Shown in pieces: positions 11,701 through 23,900 of a stretch of 64,000 nt of DNA. This DNA is from Dysidea avara (lineage: Eukaryota; Porifera; Demospongiae; Dictyoceratida; Dysideidae). The number at the start of each line of letters is the position of its first letter. Within the stretch, counting starts at the first letter, position 1. Location: assembly GCF_963678975.1 (NCBI RefSeq), contig NC_089281.1, forward strand, positions 2,844,926 through 2,908,925. Reading direction: 5' to 3'. A program made the translations under genes and the position numbers. The notes beneath the pieces are model-generated. The model was not told where the DNA came from and made no database searches. It saw only the letters and a list, made by a program, of their open reading frames with translations.

Positions 11701-14700
11701 AGCGATTTCTGTAGTACTCAAACCACTGCAATTTTTGGTGATCAGGGTATCAGCAAGTGTTTATGTAATCCACTTTTAGTCGTAGAATGAGCTAATAGGA
11801 TTAGTTTGGCTAGTTTTAGTGATTTACAATGTCACGCAGACGATCAGTAAGTGTTTATTTGTAGTCGTAAAACGAACTGGTAGGATTAGTTTGGCTGGTT
11901 TTAGCGATTCGTGTCACGCATGTGGGGCTGCTTTCATAACATTCCTTAAATAAATTCTCTGCATAGCTGTACTGTATTTGCCCAAGTGTGCTGTATTTGC
12001 CCAATTAAACACATGATTCATACAGCACAGGTATGCAGCTAATTAGTACTGTATGGACAATACAGTACGTGGCATTGCTTTGATCCTTCCACGCAAAGTA
12101 CATTATATTACGATAACCAATTAGTGGGTTGCATGTGAATGTAAAAAGTTTTCAGTATGGACACTATAACCAATTTTAAACATATGACAAAAAGCTAAAA
12201 TAGTAGTTATTAAAGCATTTTTGTAAAATAGGCTTGTGAAAAAGGTATAATGAAAAGGTCTGGCCATTATGAAATAGTTGGTATTTCAAGCCTCGGTCAC
12301 AACAGGTGATCTTATTAGTGAGTAGTGATGCACTGATACCACTTTTTCACTACCGATCTGATACCGATACATTTGGGGTCGGAAATAGCCGATACCAATC
12401 TGATACCGATACTTTGCCCCACAGGCATTTCTCACAAGCAACAGCTAGTGATTTAGCTTACTAAACTCATTTGCTAATCTCATTAACTGCAGTTTGCTGG
12501 TTTTGTGGCTATCAATTATGTGAAGGTAATAGTTTATGGCTTCAATGAATCTTATTTCATAGCTTACTTCAGTTTCCACTGTACTAATAATGCTAGTAGC
12601 TGGCTTCTTTTAAGGAATTCATGGCTTATATCGGCTTTTGCTCAACTCCATTCGATGTGTTATGTATGCCGCCATCTTGATAAGTAATTAAATGATGTCA
12701 TCTAAAGTATCAGTTGGTATCAGGCATTTATAGCTTTACCGATACAAGCCCTATACTGCCAAAATAGGGCCCGACACTGATACTAGTATCAGTACCGGTG
12801 CATCACTATTAATGAGGTACATATCATTGTTTGTTATGTAACTCTACCATGGAGATAGGATACCACTGAATAAACATTGACACATTTGGGTTGAATGTTT
12901 ACATAAATAGTGACGTTTGTTTTCAACACTAGACCACAATTATGTCAACTAAACATCCTACTCAGTTCAACACTCTATGTATTATCTGTCATATACTGAA
13001 GACTGATAGTCATTATACAAAACTTTGAACAGTTTTGCTGTGAATTTGTTTTCATAATGGCTTAATTTGTATGGAACCATTGCATTACTTTTTATTACAA
13101 CATTTAGTTTCTTTCCCAAGGATGATCTACACCTTCTAAGTAGGGATGCCATGACATAGAAATGTTTATGTCATAATAGTATGTCACAGGTATTTATGTC
13201 ATCACAATATATCATGTTATGACATACAGAACTTGCTCTTAGCAAAATACGTTTCCCTTTTAATGAATTTCAAAACATTGATGCTTTCAAGAGTACAATA
13301 TACATAGTTTTTGGTCCCAATATTCAATTTTGTACATTAAAGTAGCCAAATTTGTGTGTTATTTCCATGTCATGATGACATACTACGTCATGGTCATATG
13401 TATGTCACGACTATCATGCATCCCTACCTCGAAGCGCTGTACTTTTCATGGACAAAAGTATAGCAATGCTTTAATTGTTATATTGTATTTCTTTATCATC
13501 TTGCTTGGAGTATTTATCTTCAGTTATCTCTAACCCCAACCTCTTCAATCTTCAAGTGGTCAGACTAGCAGTAAGTGTTCATGCATGTATAGTCTACTTC
13601 TAGTCATATAACACACTGGCTGGATTAGTTAGACTTGTATAAGGCAACTGTTTAATCATCTGCCACACTGTTGTGCAGCATTTTAGAGTATATTGTACAT
13701 ACAGTGCCACTCAAATGCAACATCGACTTGTGAAAGTGCGAGCAATAAGTCACTAATAAAAGGGCATGGCACCCGTTTCGCTTGTGAGTGCTCATCATTT
13801 AGGCTTGTGAGCAAATAGGTGCCATGCCCTTGAATTAGCAAGGTTTGCACTCACGAGGCGACGTTGCATTTGAGCGGTACCGTATATCTCACCTGTATCA
13901 ATGTAAAGGTCTCAATCTTGGTAAGGCTGAAACAATCATGTATTCGATTACTCTTTATCAAATGCTCACAAATATTAACTACTTGTAGTCCTACTCATGT
14001 GACATGTTTTATATTGGACCTTGAGCAGTTTATAAGTAACAGCAATGATACACACACTGTACTAATGTTAGTGTTCCTGACAAGAAAATTTATTGTGCTT
14101 ATAAATTACACCAACTAAACTATATTAATCATGGATGGTGTCATTTCTTTCACAATGACAAATACATAATGTGAGCCAGGTTTATGAGTACTTGAGTACC
14201 AATTTTACAATTCAAGTACCAAAATCTATAACGTTTCAGCCCTTATTTCTGATACCATAAAGGTGTGTTTAGTAATGATTTCACTGGCAGTGAAATAATG
14301 TGCAATTAGTACTGATGCACTCCCCTTTAATTGGTTCTATGTAATTCAGCCAATGGCACAGAAACGTGTGAACTACACTTTGGTATAATACAATTCTGAT
14401 CAGGCACGTTTACTCTTACATATGTACAGTTATATGGTACCATGCATGCTACAGTGTACATACGTACCTTAGTTATTCACAATTTACAGATTCATTTACT
14501 CCTGCAGCAACTGTCAGAGCAGCTTGGACAGCTGAGGACATTGACAATGCTGAGAATAGACAACCATCATCTGACCTAGCAACTGATTCTTCTTACCATC
14601 GACAAGATGGTCGCCGCAATGGTAACTATAGACATGTTTATATATGTATGCACAAAAGGTTTGAGATTTTAGGATGTTTAATACTTATGAATAAAATTCT

Positions 14701-17700
14701 GCTTATTTGCCTTTTTCTTTTATCGTTAGGGTTAGGGTTATAAAATCCTTATTCTTGGCAGTACAGCCAAGCTAATTAACCAAGAAATTAAGCACGTATG
14801 TATTAGTGATATGTGATATATGTGACCGTCTCAGCAAAAACCTGACTTGTTCACACAAGCATGCGTATTGAGAAAAAGAAATTTAAAAATAATTCCTAAA
14901 ACTACGCATGCTACAAAAAAAACTACACAAGTTTTATCGGGCTAGTACTCGAAGAAGGAAGAGTCAAATTATATACCATCTTATTCGTCTGTTCATGGAG
15001 AGTTCGAAAATCTTTGTTTCGTTTTTCTAGCTCCAACGGTATGTGTGTCACATGCGTTTGTTTACGATGCGGTAAACGTAAACAAGATTGTCATTGTTTC
15101 TTCTACCAAACCGCCTTCATATCCATATGTGAAAGTATCTACAGGGCTAATGCCATACCTTGGCTGATGTGCTGATCCATGATGAACGTTTTAAGCCAAA
15201 TTGCAATGTTGTAGGCTAATCCAAACGGAAGTTATGGCAGCGAATGTAAGCACTTGCAGTTTATTTTCAGTATAGCATAGCTGCTGTACAAACCGATTAC
15301 CTTGCTCTTCCTACTGTCTGTCGCTATAATTCCAAAACTACACACCACAGAAGGCTGAAACTGTGGTGGTCCATTCCTTGGACACTGCTGATATTGCTGA
15401 GTGAATTTAAAAAAGTTTTTTAATTGTGCGAACAAGTTGGGTTTTTGCTGAGACGGTCACATATATCGTGATGAAAATTTTTATATCGTGATATATGCCT
15501 AGGTATAGATTTTAGCTATAATTAGAGAAAAATGCACCCAAGATGTCATTGTACACTACTTTTTTTTTGATAAAAGGGCTTGCAATGTTGTATGCTAGTC
15601 ATGTACCGTGTTGTATTGTACTTCTAGTACATTACTACTACAAGTGTTGTCAGTATAAATACACTAGCTGAGTGATTAGTTGTATATCGTGATATATATC
15701 GTATTGTGATATGTTGTGTGTAATAATCATGATAGGAAAATATATTGCACACCACTAGTATGTATTGTACATATACTTAAATCTCTAAACTTTTAAGGGG
15801 ACAAAGTTTCTGAGTTTCAGGGAAAAGCATTCAATGAAAAACTAATTTTTATGAATGATTTTTTTTTGTCTGAACCCATGAAAATAATAAAAATATGTCC
15901 CTTTCATAAGAAAGTTGTGAATCAGTATTATTGAGTTAGTCGCATACATAGAAGGGAAACTTTTATGTGTACATCAAAATACTAGGAATCTTGCATCATG
16001 CAGAAGTTTACTGACCAGTTAGTCCCTATGACATATCCTGATCAGTATATGTGCTTGAATGTTTATTGTTACACTGCATTTTCTGATGCCATTGTAGTAA
16101 CCAGCCAAAGAGGAAGCTCCTTATATGGACAACCGAGCTGGTGGACTCCACCGAATGAAAATGCTCCGTTGACCCTGCAACCAATCCACAGTGCTGTGAA
16201 GTGGACTGAAGCCAGCCCAACCCCTTTAAAGAGTGGGAGAGGCTCAACACCTGCAGACTCTAAGAAAAGATACTCAACTCCTATCACAAAGACCACAGGG
16301 GCTTCCCCCAGGGAAAGAAGTGGCAGTACCAAGGAGAGTAAACTGACTACCAGACTAATGAAGAAGATAACCCTTTCCACCAAAAAGACATCAAGTAGTG
16401 AAGGAAAGACTTCCACTGCTTCAAGTACAACCAGTAGTGCCAGTACTAGTAGCACTGATTTAACAAAAGGTACAGGTGAGAAAATAACCAGAGGTGCTCC
16501 AAGACGTCAGACTTATGTAAAAAAGGCAAGCAGTAGACCAGTGACCACTGAAACTGCTTCGACTACAACACATTCAACTCCACAGAAAGCAGCACAATCG
16601 ACACCGCAAAAAACCACACAATCAACACTGCAAAGAACCACACAATCTACACTACAAAAACCTGACACAAAATTTGACCGTAAAAGTCCTCAAAGGCATA
16701 CGTACAACAAGAAACAGCCTACTACAGCTAAGGACGAAACATCTAACACTCCCAAGGCAGCACAGAAGAGACCTCGTGAAACAATATCTGAACTAAGACA
16801 AAGAATGCAACAAGCTAAGAAAGCTGCACAAGAGGCCAACAAGGATGGTGAATCTGATGTTAAAATATTTGTGTCAGCCAGTACTCCAAATCTTGATCAT
16901 CAAGACGAGTTACATGTTGATCAAGTGATTGATGATGAAGGCTCCTCCAATGAAGTCACCTCATCTGGTGTATCTCCAAATGATGTGAGCAATCAATCTG
17001 GTGCACAGAGGAAACAATGGGGAATGAAAGATGTATGTATCCGTTGTACTGTAACTGTTATATATGTTGTGTGTGTGAATTGTATGTGGGAACTGTGTGT
17101 GTGAATTGTGCATATGTGCGTGTGTGTGTGTGTGTCCATGCATGTGCAAACATGCTGTATGTATGTGTGTATGTGTGTATGTGTGTTTAGTGCAGTGTAG
17201 AGAGTAATGTGTCTGTTGCATTCAATGTACATTTTTTTACAAATTTGTGTAGACCTCTTGCTCAATGGACCATCTCACTCTGGCCAGCCTACAAGCACTG
17301 TCACTCCATCTCAGTCAACTTGCTGACATGACTTGTGTTAAAGTGAAGGAGTACGTGATAAATGTTTGTGATCACTATGTGTAGATATTAATTGCATTCT
17401 GTATTCATCACTTGGGTGTTACATTAGTAAGGTAGTCAAGTGGGAGTAATGATTACACACTACACAACACAAATGTGTGTACGTGTGTACTTTGTCATGT
17501 ATACTTGTACATAATCTTTTATAGTTTCATTGAATCTGCTGTGGATAGGCTTGTTGTGCCGACTGAAGCATTTACCAACATGTCCATCAACACGTCACCA
17601 AATCCTATCCCAGAGTGGGTCGGCTCTCACACAGTATGTATGACAATGTTGTTATGTGGTAGCCATCCTACATGTATGTGTGTGTGTCATAGGAGGTGAA

Positions 17701-20544
17701 GGGAGTGTATAGGAACCTTCGAAGTGTGGAGTCTAAACTAAATGGTGAGACTGTATATTACAAGTCACCTAGTATCTGATAATACACTATTGTATTTCCA
17801 TAAGTATACTGTGAATAACCTTATTAATAGGGTTGCCAATGGGATCAAAAACTTTGATCTCATTGATAAGGTGGCATCAAAAATAAGGTGATGGAATATA
17901 TTAGGGTACCCATTTAGGATCCACCAGAGGTTGCTGAGGTAATCTTAATAGTGAGGTGGCCAGTTTCACAGTTTCTACTGTATATTTTGCATGCTCACAG
18001 ATGACACGCACCACATGACTGTGAATAGGATTTTCCCTCCTACTGCATAGTTGGTGGTTTTGTTGAATGCTATTTATCAGATTTAGTTGATGCTTGCAGC
18101 AGTAGTTTTGTATTTTCTCACTGCATAGTTATTGCATGTTTAGTCACAAACAATTTAAATTATTCCCATTGGTAGGGTTATTTATGATAACATTCAAGAA
18201 TCAAAACACTCCTTTACGATATAATGACTAAGTAATGTGAATTAGAAATATGTGACTGTCTTAGCAAACCTGCATAGTTACACAAGTTCCAAATTCATTA
18301 CCTCAGCGTTATGTACAGTGTCAAGGGGGCAATTGGGTACTTCTATATGATGATTTGACCATTTCCATTTTCCATTTCCACTTTCCATTTCCAGTTCTAA
18401 AACCCGTGTTTAGTGGCCACCTCTTAAAATCACCTTCTTATAAAGACCACCTCTGTACAAAGACCACATTGTAATTAGATCTCAAAGATGGCTAAGAAGA
18501 CCATCTCATTACATGGTAATATTTGGTAAGCTTCAAACATGTCAGTATTTCATGACTCATATCAATGTCATCTCTTTGTCCACACTTCACTCAAGTCATA
18601 TACCATCATCGCTTAGTTTGTACCAGCATAGATAATACTATGGTACCAGAATGTGTCATACAAAAATATTCCACTCAAGTGAAATGTAGCTAGTAGACTA
18701 CAAACTACTGTACCAACGAAGAGCCTAGTCTTTTTAGCTGTTTTTGATACAGCGGTCTGACATAGGATGTTTGAAACCTATCTATTATTGCAATGTGAAT
18801 AGGTGGTTTTTCCAAGGTGATCTTTATAAAAGTGACCATGAAGTGGTCAGTATGCCTTAGCCATTTTTGAGATCTAATTATAATGTGGTCTTTGTACAGA
18901 GGTGGTCTTTATAAGAAGGTGGTCTTTAAGTGGTGTCCACTAAACAAGGGTTTACTCTAGGGTACATCTATATGACAATTTGACCATTTCTGTTTTCCAT
19001 TTCCACTTTCCGTTTCCAGTTTCCGTTTCCAGTTTCCATTTCCAATTGCCCGTGTCAAGGGATGGGTTACCAAGTTCCCATTGTGGTGAGTGGTTAGTAC
19101 TAGACAGTATGAGGAGCAAATGACTATACCGAAAAAGTAAACTACAGACAAAGCCACAACTTGTGTGCACATATGTTTACTGAGTTGGGACTTGGCTTAA
19201 AGTGTTTACCATGGATTGGCACATCTACCAAGGTATAGTTTTAGCCCTGAATTCACTCGTGCATGCAAGTATGAAGGCATTTCAAATGAAATGAAGAAAA
19301 TAACAGCAACATTGCATAACATGCATGCCCTTATGCTACAAGAAAACAAGATTCTTCATGAACAGGTGAACTTTATTTGAAGCTTGCTTTACAAAGTAGC
19401 AGCATGATTGAAAACCTATATAGCATGCACTATTTTACCCACTGCTTTTCAAAGTGTGTTGGTGCAAAATGTGCTGATTGTGGTCACTTGTAGCACGCAA
19501 AATGAAGAAATTTGATATTTCATGTATTATGTACGTTGACTTTGTCATCCCTGACATATATGAGTTATCCTTTTAAAATCTATTTTGTATAGTGTAGAAA
19601 TGGACTACATAGCTTACTGTACTTGTTCTGTTCATGTTGGGGATTATCACATTTAGACATTGTTAAGTTCTACAAAAAGGTGTGGGAAAGATTTAAAAAT
19701 ACCTTCAAGATTACAAAGCAATATGTAATAGTTTTCCCTAAGCATTTCCTCAAATTTCAAAGGTACCCTAAGTCATCATCTACTGTATAGTAAAAAACTT
19801 AAAAGCCCACTGTTGCAAAATTGATGAAAAAACTTTGGTGAATGGTGCTTCACCTGAAATTTTTTATAATCTATGATAGAACATAGCTACCACGTACTGT
19901 ACCAACATCGCTACATGCAAATGCAAGTGATTAAACAACTCGCCAGCCATTTCAATCATGAGTCTTTATCCCTCACAGTAAGGGATGACGACTCGCAATG
20001 GAAACAGCTGCCACACCCCTTAATTGGCAAGTCATAATCGCTTGCATGCAACGATGTTGCATTCGAGTGGTAGCTATCGTACAAGCGTAAACATTGTTCG
20101 CTGGTTCTTGTAATATCAAGAGCAAAGTTTGGATTTTAGTGAACTCTTGTGGGACAACGAACCTCGCAACAATTGAAGGGAATACTTGGAATATCCACAA
20201 TACCTGTCACGATACTTCGATACCCATTATTTTAACATAATCTGCTCAGGTAGTTGGCAGATAAAACTTTTGGCAATTGTAATGCTATTCACCAAATTCG
20301 CCAAAGTTTTTTACTATATGGTACATCTTTTATGTACACACCATGTATGTAGAATAGTAATTTTAAAAGTAGTCATAATGTTTAAAGTACTTAGCTAAGC
20401 CAATAAAAATAAGTCGATGGTGCTTAGCCTTTATTAACACAAGTTGTGTTTGTTACAGAAATTTCTCAGTTGGTTGAACAACACAATTCCCAGATGTACA
20501 GCAGTGACGTCTCCTTTAATACTTCTACCAATTCTTCCTCGTAG
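2787..20544 (+). CDS. CEP170-like FHA-domain centrosomal/microtubule-associated protein (11 exons, 645 aa)
   Basis: Exons: 2787-2882, 4894-4983, 5610-5688, 8302-8486, 11155-11230, 14490-14621, 16098-17032, 17253-17350, 17525-17633, 17693-17744, 20459-20544. All phases agree and the sum is 1938 nt. Residues 1 to about 100 form an FHA domain: IGQGRECDVIIQ, SVDAQHA, VRDLGSATG, TYVNDQRV. An intron falls between the TG and TYVND residues. Residues about 228-235 read LYGQPSWW, the motif that follows the FHA domain in CEP170 and CEP170B. After this comes a long Ser/Thr/Lys/Gln-rich region with short TTQST-type repeats (about 340-380) and a basic helix (about 425-440). A small helical C-terminus has VYRNLRSVESKLN. 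Vertebrate CEP170 binds microtubules and subdistal appendages of the mother centriole; function here is inferred. The protein is much shorter than vertebrate CEP170. The FHA phosphate-binding Arg position holds Gln (residue 23). The start is the first of two ATGs; an in-frame TAA lies at 2754. Confidence 0.88.
3196..3459. mobile_element. MITE, GGGGTAGTCAC family, older copy
   Basis: Its sequence parallels 51419-51726 through CTGTCTGTTGAAAC, repeated ATCAAG words, ATCAAAATTCTTGAT and the end GTGACTACCCCTTG. The left terminus is eroded. Confidence 0.55.
5980..6961 (-). repeat. About 980-bp dispersed repeat B, copy 1
   Basis: It is the inverse of 38398-39387 over most of its length. It begins with a palindromic end (TACAGT..ACTGTA), has a GACTGACTGACTGA run and two diverged tandem copies of a block with GTAACGGGTTGAACATA and GTAATGGATACTTCACTTTT. 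Open frames inside it do not resemble known proteins, so it looks non-autonomous. Confidence 0.6.
6823..7121. repeat. Perfectly positioned inverted repeat, 139-bp arms, 21-bp loop
   Basis: Left arm 6823-6961 and right arm 6983-7121 are near-perfect inverses. The arm is the GCACAGTAGGG end of repeat B, so the structure is an inverted duplication of one terminus of copy 1. It lies in intron 3 of the CEP170-like gene. Confidence 0.75.
7472..7621 (+). other. Unassigned acidic coding-like stretch
   Basis: One frame reads EEDASESEEDASECEHSEEE then KYLDSDYDINHF, a TAG, then IDRILADKND. A 21-bp unit (GAAGAGGATGCCAGTGAATC) is duplicated. It lies inside intron 3 of the CEP170-like gene and does not fit that gene's splice phases. 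It may be the remains of a transposase or retrocopy exon. Confidence 0.35.
8651..8680. repeat. TA dinucleotide repeat
   Basis: A TATATATATG/TATATATA run in intron 4 of the CEP170-like gene. Confidence 0.7.
8897..9349. mobile_element. TIR element with TATAGCGGGTTTTTAC ends
   Basis: Left TATAGCGGGTTTTTACTG and right CAGTAAAAACCCGCTATA are inverses, with GCAAAAATAAA just inside both. A single end of the same family occurs at about 10046-10090. Confidence 0.6.
10293..10430 (-). mobile_element. SINE, second copy, lacking the tRNA-like head
   Basis: Minus strand starts CCAGTCATGGATTTTTTCT as in the first copy and continues through a GCTGTAGGACCAGGTGTCC core to an AATAAATATAAAAA tail. It lies inside a GTAACTAGTTAC-rich repeat (about 10195-10460), which it splits. 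Confidence 0.6.
11331..11517. mobile_element. MITE family A, copy with degraded right end
   Basis: Left end CGGTACCACTCAAAAGCAAC and the inner GTACCCGTTTC / GAAATGGGTGCC blocks match the family. The right terminal repeat is replaced by another palindromic element. Confidence 0.5.
11518..11663. mobile_element. GC-richer palindromic element
   Basis: Arms share GTGTACGGAAATACAGCAC on the left and its inverse (GTGCTGTATTTTTCGTACAC) on the right. Sequence right of it (to about 11950) is related to 13430-13680, so it is part of a longer dispersed repeat. Confidence 0.45.
12323..12808. mobile_element. hAT-type MITE, TAGTGATGCAC ends
   Basis: Ends TAGTGATGCACTGATACC and GGTGCATCACTA, flanked by 8-bp duplications TTAGTGAG and TTAATGAG (one mismatch). 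Many GATACCGATA words lie inside each end. Confidence 0.75.
13141..13426. mobile_element. hAT-type MITE, TAGGGATGC ends
   Basis: Ends TAGGGATGCCATGACATA and its partner finishing GCATCCCTA. The flanking 8-mers CTTCTAAG and CCTCGAAG match at 6 of 8. It has many TATGTCAT words. Confidence 0.6.
13701..13883. mobile_element. MITE family A, full copy
   Basis: Terminal repeats ACAGTGCCACTCAAATGCAA and the inverse of CGGTACCGCTCAAATGCAAC. Inner blocks GGGCATGGCACCCG and GGTGCCATGCCC form a stem. TA dinucleotides flank it. Confidence 0.65.
14821..15461. mobile_element. TIR element, TGTGACCG family, copy 1
   Basis: About 40-bp inverted ends: TGTGACCGTCTCAGCAAAAA on the left and its inverse on the right, set in TATA sequence. 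It sits in intron 6 of the CEP170-like gene. Sequence to the right (15470-15760) is repeated ATATCGTGATATAT words. Confidence 0.7.
18251..18320. mobile_element. TGTGACCG family, one-ended fragment
   Basis: TGTGACTGTCTTAGCAAACC followed by CACAAGTTCC matches the left end of the copy at 14821. No right end was found nearby. Confidence 0.4.
18401..18952. mobile_element. TIR element with about 95-bp ends inside a TTTCCA minisatellite
   Basis: The block with ACCTTCTTATAAAGACCACC and CTGTACAAAGACCACATT at the left is inverted at the right. TTTCCATTTCC-type hexamer repeats and a shared TATATGA..TTTGACCATTTC stretch flank both sides (18340-18396 and 18958-19045). Confidence 0.65.
19976..20091. mobile_element. 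MITE family A, right-half fragment
   Basis: It retains GCCACACCCCTTAATTGGCA and the terminal GATGTTGCATTCGAGTGGTA; the left half is gone. Confidence 0.45.
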
Positions 20545-20904
20545 TAGCATTGAGTGTAATTATTGTAAATATTGTAAATATCAGATTGAACCATGCAGGG
20601 CATGTGAATTATATTTGTAAATAGTTCAGACCAATCATGTAAATTTTCATTGCAGATTTGTTATGTTGTAAATAATTATTTTTGTCAGATCAGAGAACTA
20701 CTTTATCAAACTATATTAATTTTTGTAATGATGTTCTATATAATACACACCAAATACACTACACACAATTGCAATAATTATATATACAAATATATAAACC
20801 TTAATAAATTTATAGAGTCTAAGCTACTTACTAAAACTCATGGTGCGGTGTACTTGAATGACACTAATAAATCCACCAAACCATCCATGGAGCCACTATT
20901 ACTG
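20545..20904. other. Convergent intergenic region between CEP170-like gene (+) and kinase K1 (-)
   Basis: This 360-bp AT-rich stretch holds both 3' UTRs. On the plus strand AATAAA occurs near 20800 and 20863, either of which could end the CEP170-like transcript. No coding signal was seen. Confidence 0.5.
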
Positions 20905-23900
20905 CTATTTGAAGAAATCCAGTTCTGACAGTTCTTTTGCAGTTGGTCTGCAATGTGGCTGTACCTGTGAAGACAATAATGTTCTATATAAAAGTGGCTT
21001 ATTTTTTAGTGTACTCTGCAAGCATTGATAACTGAGTCTTGATCTTCGCCAAAATAGATATACACAAATTGCATGAGTAATGCGTGCATCTATATGTATG
21101 TATGATAGGGTATAGCATTCTGTACCTGAAGACATTTCTCCACTAGATCACATACTCCGGGGACATTAGAATAGTATTTGCGTAACTCATTGATCTGTGT
21201 GGGCAAATAAAAATGATGACTAAAACCATTGAATAATTGTGGTACCATACCTTTATAATTTTGTGATATAGTTCTTGTGAGTACGGATGATCTTGAGCTG
21301 AGAGTAATAGTGATGCTTCCTGAAAAATTGATGTAATACAAATAATACAATAAAATTTTGTCTTTACTTACTCCTCTTTGTTTGAGGGGTCCACTCTTTC
21401 CAATAAATATTGCTAGTAGTAAACAACCAAATGACCATATGTCCACTCCAGTAGTATACAGTACTTCATATGGACCAGATAGTACTAGGTGCATTGAAAC
21501 CTGCCAAATGGAATTGGAGTAACAATCACATGTTAATACAGTAAGTGACTACTCACTTCAGGAGCCCTATATCCCATAGTACCCAGTGGTAACACACTGG
21601 CATATCTTATCATCTGATGTTCCTCTAAGTGTAGCTGATAACCAGGTACTGTGGCTGATGAATCAAAGTCTCCTAACTGTACTATAAACTTGTGTTGACA
21701 ACTACAGTATAACACTTCACTACACTGGCATGTTGTCTTGATCAGTATGTTGCTGGCTGGAGGAGGGACAGAATAGTACTCAAAAGGTATATATGAACTG
21801 CTATTCCATATAGTGTGTGCATTCACCTCACTTTTATTAGCTTGAATTTACTGTATAAAGCATCTCCAAACTAAATGTACTGTGAAAACCTTTAATTTAG
21901 ACTCTGGGATTATTTAGCAAAAGTCCTATGCTACAAGCAAAGAGGCTTTAAAATTATCTGTTCTATTTTGTCAGGAGCAAGGATGTAGAAACAGGGGTTT
22001 CTGCATGCATATCACATTTGATATCATTCCATTGGCTCAGGTGAATGCACCATGTGTACAGACTATAGGAGTGTAATTGCATGTGCACCTTTAACATCAC
22101 GATGTACCAGTCCCTGTCCATGCATGTAGTCCAAAGCTTTCAGTACTGACCTCAGAACATGTTTTACATTCAGTAATACTGTCTCCCACTGATCTCTCTT
22201 CTCAACCAGTTTCATCTTTAAGTGTTTCAAACAACCGTGATCTTTAGTGGAGAGGACATTTCTGAAGTTGATGTCCATCTTCTGCATGAAGCAGTAGACA
22301 TAATACTTATCCCTGTGACGTTCATGTTTTTCTCCAACCAGAACAGCTTCAAGATTTATAATGTTGGGATGACATAGTTGAGAATGAACACTGATCTCTT
22401 TCGATCGGTAAACTGTCTGTAGTGAAACAGATAATATTTTGAACCAATCCATCATTAAATTTTTTTACACTTACTTTCTTCACAGCAAACTCCTTCCCAG
22501 CATGGAACACAACGAATACAATAGCATTTCCACCATATCCAATCCTACTGGCTGTAGCTCTCTTGTTAGGTAGTGGATATTGAATGTGTCCTGAGAAACT
22601 CTCAAGATCTGACTGAGGGGAATTGAATGACTATAAATTGTATTGAAGTTACAACCACAGACTATATTTATGCAGCAAACTGTGATATTCTGTTATGTAT
22701 AACGTAATGTAAAAATTTTATCATGAAATTGCTTTTCATGATTGTGAATCAATACACGACCAGTTCTACTATCAGTTCTAATTACAAGACATACATTCAG
22801 TGTATTTGTATGCACATACTATAACCAGAGGCACCGAGAATTAAGTTTTCTATTTTGCATATGTGCATAAATCAAAGTCTAATGAAGACTATGGTTTTTC
22901 AGTAAACTTGCATTTGTATCATGAGACTAAGTTTTAGTTTCTGTGAATACCATATATGTATACATCCTATTGTAAAGCTTATAATACTGAATATGTAATT
23001 GTTGCACTTCTTTCACATGAAGGAATATATGTCTGGGTGAGTGTGTGGATGCATGGTTTTAGTACTCACACTAAAGATGACATATCCTGTTTTGTCAATG
23101 TTAGAACGAAAATGTTTCCTTTCTCTGGTGATGACAGCTTGCTCATTACTTGTAATAGCGCTAGCACCTTGTGTCACATCCAAGTTGGGTAACTTCTCAT
23201 CCTCACTATACATGCAGATGATACATTAATACAGAGAACATTCATTTTATGTGTCAAACACACTTATATACAGTTCAGTAGTATAGTAACAGTACTAGTG
23301 TAATGAATGACTTACCTGGCACAGTGTAGTTCTAATTTTGCCATGAAACGTCCAGGACTAATTTCTGTTCTCACTTTCACTAAATATTTTGTTGCTAATG
23401 GTTGTGATAACAAGTGATGATCTAAAGGGTACTGCTCATTGTTGTAAACTAGACAAGCTCGTCGTGGAAATGTTCCCTTAGGTTTGTTAGAACTTGATGA
23501 TGCTGCAGGCTTGGGTGATTGTAACTTGCTAGTTGATGTCAACTGATTCTTCAGAATCTGCTGATGTGATTGACCATAAAGTGTTGAGCCATCCTGATGA
23601 TCGGTCCTGTTGTGTATTCCCTTCTCTTCTTCAGGTGGTGGTTGATGTCTATCAAAACTAGTACTATATTGTTGTGTATGTGACACAGTAGCACCAAGTA
23701 CTGTACTAGTGGTATAGCCTGTACCTTCAGTAGTTTTATTTTGTCCAAGGAATCCAGAAGAAACAGGATTTTGATTTTTTGCTATTTCTGTAGCTGCTGG
23801 TAAATATTTCCCTGTACTTTTTGCAGCTGCAGGTTGTGAATAAGAATTGTTTTGTTCTTGTAATTTTTGGTCCATTTCATTTTCAGCTTTTTCTTTACCA

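Noticed and set aside
15998-16097. ATG-initiated start of the long open frame at 16 kb
   Set aside because: The frame is part of an internal exon. An AG acceptor at 16097 joins it in phase to the exon ending at 14621, so the upstream ATG is intronic.
16069-16455. 128-codon minus-strand open frame
   Set aside because: It is the antisense of the Ser/Thr-rich CEP170-like exon and has no independent support.
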